Shown: positions 7,451-13,635 of the stretch, piece after piece
Position numbering within the stretch: the first letter of the stretch is position 1
Layout: each line of letters begins with the position of its first letter
Source: Pedobacter sp. UBA1951
GTDB taxonomy: Bacteria > Bacteroidota > Bacteroidia > Sphingobacteriales > Sphingobacteriaceae
Assembly: GCA_002336465.1 (NCBI GenBank)
Contig: DDEP01000056.1
Location: 1-13,635, forward strand
Length of the DNA: 13,635 bases
Reading direction: 5' to 3'
Program-made: the position numbers and the translations under genes
Notes under the pieces: generated by a model
The model's input: only the letters and a program-made list of their open reading frames with translations
Told to the model about the DNA's origin: nothing
The model's database searches: none

Positions 7451-7622
7451 GATTTTATATGTTTTTACTATTAAACCTCTTAACTTTTAAAAAGTTTAAA
7501 TAAAATTGACAGATAAAAAAATCTTCATAAAACATTCATTTTTAAGATATTCCGCAAACAACTGAAAATCCTGAAACAACTTTAAACTGTTACTGTTATT
7601 TTACTACCAAGACATTAGAATT

Positions 7623-7628
7623 AAGGAG
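7623..7628 (+). promoter_or_regulatory. Strong Shine-Dalgarno of the repeat-protein gene
   Basis: AAGGAG lies 8 nt before the ATG at 7637, a near-ideal Shine-Dalgarno. I see no comparable site before the other starts in this window, where leaders are A-rich, as expected for Bacteroidota. It fixes the start codon and suggests high translation or an unusual origin of this gene. Confidence 0.75.
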
Positions 7629-7636
7629 AAATCACT

Positions 7637-7996
7637 ATGGAAAATCAAAATCAAGAACAGCAAAAGGGTTTTATGGACAATCTTAAAGACAAATTTGAAC
7701 ATGTTAAAGACCAAGTTCAAGATAAGTGGGAAGATGTAAAAGATAAGACCGCAGAGCTTACCGATCAAGCCAAGGATAAATTAGAAGAGCTTAAAGATAA
7801 AGCTGAAGACAAATGGGATGAAATCAAAGATAAATCTCAAGGCTTTACCGATCAGGCCAAAGATAAGATGGAAGATATGCAGGATCGAGCAAGCGACAAA
7901 GTTACCGAGCTTAAAGACAAAGCTAATTTAGAAATGGCTAAAGCAAAGGTAGAGTATAACGAGGTTAAAAAAGATGTAAAAGACAATCTTCGTTAA
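7637..7996 (+). CDS. LEA/apolipoprotein-like charged amphipathic repeat protein
   Basis: This is a 119-residue soluble, highly charged protein with no Cys and very few hydrophobic residues. It is built of [KEQS]-D-[KR] units, such as KDKF, QDKW, KDKT, KDKL, KDKA, EDKW, KDKS and KDKM. They are spaced 4, 7 or 11 residues apart, which is the stepping of an amphipathic helix of group-3 LEA or apolipoprotein type. Residues 29-57 and 58-86 form a tandem 29-residue repeat, and the start of a third copy follows. In plants and bacteria such proteins protect membranes and proteins during drying, freezing or osmotic stress. YtxH- or CsbD-like stress proteins are alternatives with similar composition. 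There is no signal peptide, so it is cytoplasmic. It is a single gene, divergent from the DUF4136 gene and followed by a long hairpin. The stress role is inferred from composition only. Confidence 0.85.
   Translation: MENQNQEQQKGFMDNLKDKFEHVKDQVQDKWEDVKDKTAELTDQAKDKLEELKDKAEDKWDEIKDKSQGFTDQAKDKMEDMQDRASDKVTELKDKANLEMAKAKVEYNEVKKDVKDNLR
7721..7894 (+). repeat. Two tandem 87-nt (29-residue) coding repeats
   Basis: Copy 1 is 7721-7807 and copy 2 is 7808-7894, each starting with Asp-Lys-Trp. Shared landmarks fall exactly 29 residues apart: DKW at residues 29-31 and 58-60, and TDQAKDK at 42-48 and 71-77. A diverged third copy begins with DKVTELKDKA at residue 87. The copies differ at many codon positions, so the duplication is not recent. 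Confidence 0.8.
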
Positions 7997-8019
7997 AACA
8001 GTTTATTTAAGAGAAATAC

Positions 8020-8109
8020 AAAAGCATCTGAGTGCCAAACATTTGGATTAAAAGCCTAAATCAAGGTTTTAATTCGTATCCAAATGCAAAGGTTTTTCAG
8101 GTGCTTTTT
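8020..8109 (+). terminator. Long nested hairpin with U-tract after the repeat-protein gene
   Basis: There are three stacked stems. The outer stem is 8020-8031 with 8097-8108 (12 bp, one G-U). The middle stem is CATTTGGAT (8040-8048) with ATCCAAATG (8078-8086), 9 bp and perfect. The inner stem is TAAAA-CC (8049-8053 and 8055-8056, G8054 bulged) with GG-TTTTA (8065-8071). The terminal loop is TAAATCAA (8057-8064). The downstream arm runs into TTTTT, A, then ATTTTAA, so it can serve as an intrinsic terminator 24 nt after the stop. At about 90 nt it is much larger than the other terminators here and could also be a 3'UTR stability element or a small structured RNA. Confidence 0.65.
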
Positions 8110-8249
8110 AATTTTAATCGATATTGACTTTAAAGCTGAAATACATAAGGTTTTATTTTAGCATTCTTAAATGTTGTATATCTATATTTCATTCCCTCTC
8201 TTTTAAGTTAATTGATAAAAGTTTGATACTTTTGGGAATAATTATAATA

Positions 8250-8257
8250 TACCTTTG
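8250..8257 (+). promoter_or_regulatory. Putative -7 box just before the TPR kinase
   Basis: TACCTTTG is a full match to the Bacteroidota TAnnTTTG box. A TTTG lies at 8222-8225 as a possible -33 element, with a 24-nt spacer that is somewhat long. The predicted transcription start (about 8262-8266) falls on the TTG start codon of the kinase at 8263. A second match, TACTTTTG at 8227-8234, would give a leader of about 20 nt instead, but it has no well-placed -33 TTG. Confidence 0.45.
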
Positions 8258-8262
8258 CATTA

Positions 8263-10350
8263 TTGAAAAAGTATAGATTTACCTCTTCAGAAGGTTTTTT
8301 AATTTATTTTTCGTCTAAAAACTTTGTTTTAAGTTTACTTAAACTACTTTTCATTTTAAATTTCTATATCGGTTTTTCAGGTTGTAATCCAGATACAAGA
8401 AAAGAAAATGAAGATACCCCAGCTTCAATATCCAATGCGATGAAGCGTGTAGACAGCATTTATATGTCTGGGAATATGAGTGAGACCAATCACGTTCTCG
8501 ATTCTTTAAAACCTCATTTTGCCTCATCAGACATTGATAACTTTACCCAATATTATTTCTATAAAGCGTATACATCGGGTAGCAGAACTCGCTCTAATCT
8601 TTATGTCGACAGCTTGTTGGCTATCTTTAAGCCAGCATACATGCAAGAGAAATACAAGGAGCAGTTTATTAAAGCACTTATACTAAAAGGCGATGCCTTG
8701 GTTTTTAACAAACAGTATGACGCAGCATTAGGATTCTATTTTAAGATTAAATCTCTTACCAATAAAGACGAAGACCCTTCTAATTACAGCAATTTTCTCT
8801 CAAAAATTGCCCAAATCTATTACAGGCAGGGCAAATACACGCTATCTGCGAGGGGTCAAAAAGAGGCTTATGAAGTTGCATTGAAAGCGAAAAATATAAC
8901 TCCATCAACCAGATTTTACATTATACAGGGTTGCTTGAACAATGCCGGTTTTTCTTATGAGCAGGCACATATGCTTGATAGTGCACTTTTTTTCTACCAA
9001 AAAAACATCGACTATATTGAAACCGAAGGGAACAATGGCTTGATTGGTAAGAAGCAATACAATGATTCTAAAACCGTAGCCCTCGATAATTTAGGAGGTC
9101 TCTACTTAAAAAAAGAAAATTACCCTTTAGCCAAAAAATACCTTGAGCAGTGCATCGACATAAATAACCATGCATTAAGCCCTGTTAAAATAACCGCTTT
9201 CTTGAAACTGGCACGTACCTATACGCAAACTGGAAATATAAACAAAGCTGACTCTTTGCTTAAGGTGGCTTATAAAATTATTGATGCAGATACCTTAAAT
9301 ATTTATACCAATAAGATCAAATTTTACGAGGCCAAAAGCGATATTTTACGCTTGCAAAAGAAATATAAGGAGGCCTTTGAAACCCTGCAGAATTATAAAG
9401 CCGTTTCAGATACACTCAGCAGCCTCAATAATGACATCAGCAAGATAGATATAGAGCAAAAGTTCCAGTCGCTGCAAAACCAAGAATATTTAAAATACCT
9501 AGAAAAAACCAATGAAAGTAAAAGCTTGTATTTGGTAGGAGCGCTCATGTTTATGTGTATGCTTATTCCTATTATTGTATTGTCGTTAACCAATGCCAAA
9601 CAGGCAAAAAGGGCTCAAAATGCAGCTACACAACACAATAAGGTGCTTGAAGAAACCATGAAGCACTTAGAGCAGCGCAACAAGGATTATGCTAAGATGA
9701 TGAAAGTAATGGCTCACGATCTAAAAAATCCGATTGGCGGTATAGTAGGTGTTGCCAGACTCTTATTAGAGGAAGATCATTTTTCTGAGGAAGATAAAGA
9801 AATGCTCGGCCTTATAGCCAGTTCGGGAGAAAACTCCATAGAGATGATGAACCAGCTCTTAAATTCGGGGTTGGCTATAGAGAATGAAATTACCGTTAAA
9901 GAAAATACAGATCTGCACCAATTGCTGCATCAGTGTTGTGAACTATTACAATATAAAGCTGATGAGAAACTGCAAAAAATTACATTTACAAGCTCTGGTT
10001 CGGTTTCTATTATGGCAGGCAAAGAGAAAATCTGGCGTGTGTTCAATAACCTTATCGTAAATGCTATTAAATTCAGTCCGCGTCAAACGGTGATCAATGT
10101 AACACTAGAGCAGTTACAAAATAGTGTACGCATAGCGGTAATTGACCAGGGAATTGGCGTGCCCGAAAAAAATAAACAAAAAATATTTGAGATGTTTACT
10201 GATGCCAAACGTTTAGGCACTGGGGGCGAACAACCTTTTGGTATAGGTTTATCTATCAGTAAGCAGATTATTGAAAGTCACAATGGCAAGATATGGTTAG
10301 AAGACAATCCCAAAGGTGGCACGATCTTCTACGTTGAGCTTCCTTTATAA
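8263..10350 (+). CDS. TPR-containing membrane sensor histidine kinase
   Basis: This 695-residue kinase should phosphorylate itself and then a partner response regulator. An N-terminal hydrophobic segment (~19-40) ends in FSGC (C41), so the protein may be a lipoprotein or use an uncleaved anchor. Residues ~60-400 are helical TPR-like repeats (for example 'AQIYYRQGKYTLSARGQKEAYEVAL', 'YYFYKAYTSG', 'NLGGLYLKKENYPLAKKYLEQ'), presumably periplasmic. A TM follows at ~422-442, then a coiled coil, HisKA with H485 (MAHDLKNPIGG), and HATPase_c with N600 (NNLIVNAIKF), 'DQGIGVPEK' and 'GIGLSISKQII'. There is no receiver or DNA-binding domain. The start is TTG at 8263: no in-frame ATG occurs until residue 60, which would remove the export signal, and a stop lies just upstream at 8245-8247. 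The gene is convergent with the hybrid kinase, with a 2-nt gap and no terminator. Its ligand and partner are unknown. Confidence 0.93.
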   Translation: MKKYRFTSSEGFLIYFSSKNFVLSLLKLLFILNFYIGFSGCNPDTRKENEDTPASISNAMKRVDSIYMSGNMSETNHVLDSLKPHFASSDIDNFTQYYFYKAYTSGSRTRSNLYVDSLLAIFKPAYMQEKYKEQFIKALILKGDALVFNKQYDAALGFYFKIKSLTNKDEDPSNYSNFLSKIAQIYYRQGKYTLSARGQKEAYEVALKAKNITPSTRFYIIQGCLNNAGFSYEQAHMLDSALFFYQKNIDYIETEGNNGLIGKKQYNDSKTVALDNLGGLYLKKENYPLAKKYLEQCIDINNHALSPVKITAFLKLARTYTQTGNINKADSLLKVAYKIIDADTLNIYTNKIKFYEAKSDILRLQKKYKEAFETLQNYKAVSDTLSSLNNDISKIDIEQKFQSLQNQEYLKYLEKTNESKSLYLVGALMFMCMLIPIIVLSLTNAKQAKRAQNAATQHNKVLEETMKHLEQRNKDYAKMMKVMAHDLKNPIGGIVGVARLLLEEDHFSEEDKEMLGLIASSGENSIEMMNQLLNSGLAIENEITVKENTDLHQLLHQCCELLQYKADEKLQKITFTSSGSVSIMAGKEKIWRVFNNLIVNAIKFSPRQTVINVTLEQLQNSVRIAVIDQGIGVPEKNKQKIFEMFTDAKRLGTGGEQPFGIGLSISKQIIESHNGKIWLEDNPKGGTIFYVELPL

Positions 10351-10352
10351 TC

Positions 10353-12140
10353 TTATTCTTCCATAAACTTCTGTAAGGCCGCAAACAAATCTTGTGGATG
10401 AAAAGGTTTTGATAAATAGCCGTTCATGCCCACACCTAATACCTCCTCTATAACCTGATTGCTTACTGTAGCTGTAAGCGCAATGATTGGCACATTGGCT
10501 TTTACCGGATTAGCAAGTGCTCTGATCAGCTGCGTAGCTTCATAGCCCCCCATTTCGGGCATATGCAAATCCATCAGAATTACATCATAATGGTTTCTGG
10601 TAAGCATATCTAATGCAATTTTGCCATTCTCGGCTACATCTGGCTCTATGTGATGTTTATTCAAGGTTTTCCTCATTACCAATATGTTGATGGCATTATC
10701 TTCTACCACCAATATTTTTAATGCTGAAAGGTCACTTTTAGATAAACCTCGCTGTAAACTATTATCGTTATCATCTAAAGCCATAGTCTCAAATGGATAT
10801 GTTATATCAAAACTAAATGTAGTTCCCTTACCTAAACTACTTTGGAGCTGTATAGAGGAATCGTAAAGATCCAGTACTTTTTTCACAATAGATAACCCTA
10901 AACCCGTTCCCCCGTAATTCCTATTGATGCTAGCCGAAGCTTGCGCAAAGGCTTCAAAAACACTTTTTTGGCGGCTTTCTTCTATACCAATACCCGTATC
11001 TTCTATGATAAAACCTACTTTTACCTGATTGTTGCTCTGCTCTAAGTTAACACAACTTAGCTTTACAAAGCCTTTTTCCGTAAATTTTATTGCATTGTTT
11101 AAAAGGTTGAGTAAAACTTGAGTTAAACGTGTAGGGTCTCCATACAAACGTTTATCCTTAAGGCCTTCTGCTATTTCGAGTTTAAAGTCCAGTTGTTTTT
11201 CTAAGGCTCTTATCTTAGTACTTGCATAAATATTCTCAACCAACCAAGCCAAATTAAAAGGTGTATTTTCTAGTTCTACTTTCTCCGAATCTAGTTTGTT
11301 AAAGTCAAGGATATCGTTAACCAAGGTCAAAAGATTTTCTGCCGAGAACTTCAATATGGAAAGGGTTTCCTCCTGATCTTTACGTGGATCTTGAGACAAC
11401 AAGGCATTGGTTAGACCAATTACCCCATTTAAAGGTGTTCTCAGCTCATGCGACATGGTTGAAAGGAAATTCATCCTTGCATTAGAAAGTTGTTCTACTT
11501 CGTGCAGCGTTCTATTGAGTTTTTTATTAGCTCCATTCAGTTCATTCTTTATATCGTTCAGCTTGATGAAATTTCTTTTAAACGATTTAAAGAAGAAATA
11601 ATGCAGGAAAATAATCAGGAAAAAATCGAATGTGATCACAAACAGATAAACAGGTTTAGTAATTCCCTGCGGTAAACTGTTCAAAAATAAATAGCTTTTA
11701 TCGGTAAATGCTCCGTCTATTAAAACAGGCATGATATTAACTACTGCATAAAACCAGCCCCATTTGGATCCCAGCATATAAAACCCCAATGCCGATGCCA
11801 GCCAGATATATTGCAGGGTTGCCACATTAACACCATGCACAAATATCATAAGGTTGCCCCATACCCCTAAAACTGTAAGCAGGATCAAAATGGTATGTGC
11901 CACCAGTTTCCAGATATTGGCAAAATACATGGCTGCCAAAAGCATAACAGCAAAACAGAATATAATACTTGCTCTGGTTAATTGAAGATCCTGATGGTTA
12001 TAGGCGTAGGCAAATATTAAACATAATGAAAAGAAAGTGTAGGCTATGATCAAGTAAAAGAGCATAAGAATACGTGCCTGATTGATCGGGTCGGTTTCTC
12101 GGGCAACAATTCTTGTTATGTAATTCTGTGTTAAACTCAT
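10353..12140 (-). CDS. Hybrid sensor histidine kinase with receiver domain
   Basis: This 595-residue inner-membrane hybrid kinase has about six hydrophobic helices in residues ~24-185 with short loops and no large periplasmic domain. A coiled coil follows (~190-222). HisKA contains H231 (FLSTMSHELRTPLNGVIG). HATPase_c contains N349 (LLNLLNNAIKFTEKG), 'DTGIGIEESRQKSVFEAF' and 'GGTGLGLSIVKK'. The C-terminal receiver (474-593) has the acidic pair E480/D481, the phospho-acceptor D524 (ILMDLHMPEMGG), T557 (ALTAT) and K578 (YLSKPF). All catalytic residues are present. There is no output domain, so the receiver may pass phosphate to a phosphotransfer protein or act by feedback. No HPt or response regulator is encoded nearby. 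The ATG at 12140 has a -7 box 31 nt upstream. The gene follows nadE on the same strand after 104 nt but appears to have its own promoter. Confidence 0.96.
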   Translation of the reverse strand: MSLTQNYITRIVARETDPINQARILMLFYLIIAYTFFSLCLIFAYAYNHQDLQLTRASIIFCFAVMLLAAMYFANIWKLVAHTILILLTVLGVWGNLMIFVHGVNVATLQYIWLASALGFYMLGSKWGWFYAVVNIMPVLIDGAFTDKSYLFLNSLPQGITKPVYLFVITFDFFLIIFLHYFFFKSFKRNFIKLNDIKNELNGANKKLNRTLHEVEQLSNARMNFLSTMSHELRTPLNGVIGLTNALLSQDPRKDQEETLSILKFSAENLLTLVNDILDFNKLDSEKVELENTPFNLAWLVENIYASTKIRALEKQLDFKLEIAEGLKDKRLYGDPTRLTQVLLNLLNNAIKFTEKGFVKLSCVNLEQSNNQVKVGFIIEDTGIGIEESRQKSVFEAFAQASASINRNYGGTGLGLSIVKKVLDLYDSSIQLQSSLGKGTTFSFDITYPFETMALDDNDNSLQRGLSKSDLSALKILVVEDNAINILVMRKTLNKHHIEPDVAENGKIALDMLTRNHYDVILMDLHMPEMGGYEATQLIRALANPVKANVPIIALTATVSNQVIEEVLGVGMNGYLSKPFHPQDLFAALQKFMEE

Positions 12141-12170
12141 GTGATGAACTGCTTCTACATCTTAACCACA

Positions 12171-12206
12171 CAAAAATAGCATAAATAAATTTCTTAGGAG
12201 TGCAAA
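12171..12206 (-). promoter_or_regulatory. Putative promoter of the hybrid kinase
   Basis: On the minus strand, TATTTTTG (12178 down to 12171) matches TAnnTTTG. A TTTG at 12206-12203 lies 24 nt upstream as a -33 element. The predicted transcription start is near 12164, giving a leader of about 24 nt before the ATG at 12140. The spacer equals that of the weak candidate before the TPR kinase and is slightly longer than typical. Confidence 0.5.
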
Positions 12207-12244
12207 AAATCATGTGTAACTGATTGTTTGCTTTGGGTTAAGAC

Positions 12245-13635
12245 CTAATCCATATACCTTCCTACTATGGGCATACGCCTGCCCATACCAAAGGCCTTAC
12301 TAGAAACTCTTAAAATAGGTGGGGTTTGGTAACGTTTAAACTCTGCAATATTTACCATTTTCAAGATGCGTTTTACCAGCGTTTCATCAAAACCTTGCGC
12401 AACAATAGCCTTTGCTCCCTGTTTTTTCTCGATGTGCTGGAATAAGATACGATCTAAGGTATCGTAGTCTGGTAAAGAATCAGAGTCTTTCTGGTTTGGC
12501 CTTAATTCTGCTGAAGGGGGTTTTACAATGGTATTTAAAGGAATAATTTCTTTTTCTGCATTGATGAACTTAGCCAGTTCAAAAACCTGCGTTTTATATA
12601 CATCTCCCAATACGCTCATGGCACCGCACATATCGCCGTACAAAGTACCATAACCTACAGCACACTCGCTTTTGTTAGAGGTATTTAATAAAATGTAACC
12701 AAATTTGTTAGACATGGCCATTACAACCACTCCCCTGCACCTGGCTTGTATATTTTCTTCTGTAACGTTAAAAGGCAAACCTTCAAAAGGTTTAGCCAAC
12801 ATCTGATCAAAAGCTTCGGTTGCGGCTTTAATTTCAATAATTTCGTGCTTACAACCCATGTTATTTACAAGATCAAGTGCATCTTTAACCGAGTGGTCGC
12901 TCGAGTACTTAGAAGGCATCAGCACAGCCATTACGTTCTCCGCTCCTAATGCCTCGCAAGCCAAAGCACAAACCACAGCCGAATCTATACCGCCAGATAA
13001 GCCTAGAACAGCTTTCTTAAAACCCGATTTTTGGAAATAATCTTTGATACCCAAAACAAGGGCATCATGTATTTGTTTAATGTCGCTATCTCTAGGAGGA
13101 GCAGGATATTTATTTTTTACATTTTGAATCTCACTTAGATCAAAAACCTGCAAATCTTCTTCAAAATATTTCATCTCAGCCTTAAGCTCACCTTCTTGGT
13201 CAAAAACCAGTGAGCCTCCATCAAATATCAATTCTGTTTGCGCGCCTACCTGATTAACGTAAAAAAGTGGCAGTTTATACTTTTTGGCATTGTCAGAAAG
13301 TATTTTGATACGATCCTCATCGTGATGGTAGTCGAAAGGAGATGCTGCAATATTGATCATCAGATCAGGTTGTTGCAAGATAAGTTCATCCATTGGGCAC
13401 GAGGTGTACATTGGATTATCATTGATATTCCACAAGTCCTCACAAATGGTGAGCGCTATTTTTTGCCCTTTAAACTCCACGCAATTAAATTGGGTGTTGG
13501 GTTCAAAGTACCTATATTCATCAAACACATCATAAGTTGGCAGCAGGGTTTTCTTAACAACCTGTTTAATTTTTCCATCGGCCATAAAATAAGCCGCATT
13601 AAACAAGTCTTTCCCTGCCAATACCTCATTCTTTA
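12245..13635 (-). CDS. nadE: Glutamine-dependent NAD+ synthetase, N-terminus beyond window
   Basis: NadE converts nicotinic acid adenine dinucleotide to NAD+ with ATP and ammonia taken from glutamine, the last step of NAD synthesis. Only about 463 C-terminal residues are visible. The frame stays open to the right edge (Lys-Asn-Glu-Val precede the TTG codon at 13621, which is an internal Leu rather than a start), so roughly 80 residues are missing, judged from the usual ~540. The glutaminase (CN hydrolase) domain shows its catalytic Lys (KKTLLPTYDVFDE) and Cys (LTICEDLW). Its Glu should lie in the unseen part. The synthetase domain has the ATP-pyrophosphatase P-loop 'LGLSGGIDSAVV', 'NTSNKSECAVGYGTLYGD', 'GDVYKTQVF' and 'LPDYDTLDRIL'. 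The stop is TAG. No clear terminator follows before the hybrid kinase. Identification is certain. Confidence 0.97.
   Translation of the reverse strand, partial: KNEVLAGKDLFNAAYFMADGKIKQVVKKTLLPTYDVFDEYRYFEPNTQFNCVEFKGQKIALTICEDLWNINDNPMYTSCPMDELILQQPDLMINIAASPFDYHHDEDRIKILSDNAKKYKLPLFYVNQVGAQTELIFDGGSLVFDQEGELKAEMKYFEEDLQVFDLSEIQNVKNKYPAPPRDSDIKQIHDALVLGIKDYFQKSGFKKAVLGLSGGIDSAVVCALACEALGAENVMAVLMPSKYSSDHSVKDALDLVNNMGCKHEIIEIKAATEAFDQMLAKPFEGLPFNVTEENIQARCRGVVVMAMSNKFGYILLNTSNKSECAVGYGTLYGDMCGAMSVLGDVYKTQVFELAKFINAEKEIIPLNTIVKPPSAELRPNQKDSDSLPDYDTLDRILFQHIEKKQGAKAIVAQGFDETLVKRILKMVNIAEFKRYQTPPILRVSSKAFGMGRRMPIVGRYMD

Noticed and set aside
7482..7496. AT-rich palindrome AACTTTTAAAAAGTT upstream of the DUF4136 gene, possible operator
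   Set aside because: Only 7-bp arms of very low complexity in AT-rich DNA; such palindromes are expected by chance.
12161..12242. CTTAACC / GGTTAAG inverted repeat around the nadE - hybrid kinase gap, possible terminator or operator
   Set aside because: Only 7 bp with a 68-nt separation and no following U-tract.
13353..13535. Plus-strand open frame inside nadE, and similar antisense frames inside serS, rsmI, lnt and the kinases
   Set aside because: They lie opposite well-identified genes and show no domain, signal or ribosome binding feature of their own.

Overview
The window looks like a chromosomal stretch from a Bacteroidota bacterium, most likely of the Sphingobacteriaceae (Pedobacter-like). 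This is a judgement from protein style and signals, not from a database search. The supports are AT-rich DNA, A-rich leaders that mostly lack Shine-Dalgarno sequences, several upstream regions with the TAnnTTTG -7 box typical of the phylum, and phylum-typical proteins (a two-domain PH-SHOCT protein, a DUF4136 lipoprotein, a TPR-containing histidine kinase, and an Lnt with PGVEKMPF after the catalytic lysine).

Layout, left to right. An exported SIMPL-domain protein (+) ends at a strong intrinsic terminator. A small exported, membrane-tailed protein of unknown function (+) follows. It faces serS (-), and the two share a bidirectional terminator. Next is a five-gene + strand run, probably one operon or two overlapping ones: rsmI, a PH/SHOCT protein starting 1 nt after the rsmI stop, lnt, an exported protein overlapping the lnt end by 28 nt, and lspA 4 nt later. 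lspA converges on a DUF4136 lipoprotein gene (-), and the two stops share one TTAA. Divergent from the lipoprotein is a short, highly charged, LEA/apolipoprotein-like repeat protein with an unusually good Shine-Dalgarno. Behind it lies a long nested hairpin. Then come two histidine kinases arranged tail to tail with a 2-nt gap: a TPR sensor kinase (+) with a TTG start placed almost at its predicted transcription start, and a six-TM hybrid kinase-receiver (-). The window ends inside nadE (-), whose N-terminus lies beyond the right edge.

Functional links. lnt and lspA are the last two enzymes of bacterial lipoprotein maturation, and the DUF4136 gene next to them encodes a likely substrate of that pathway. 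serS, rsmI and nadE are housekeeping genes. The two kinases are orphans: no separate response regulator is encoded in the window.

I see no tRNA or rRNA, CRISPR array, insertion sequence, prophage or defence locus. The region is mostly ordinary core genome. The points most worth a second look are the tandem-repeat charged protein with its hairpin and strong ribosome binding site, the TPR kinase start, and the unknown exported protein between lnt and lspA.
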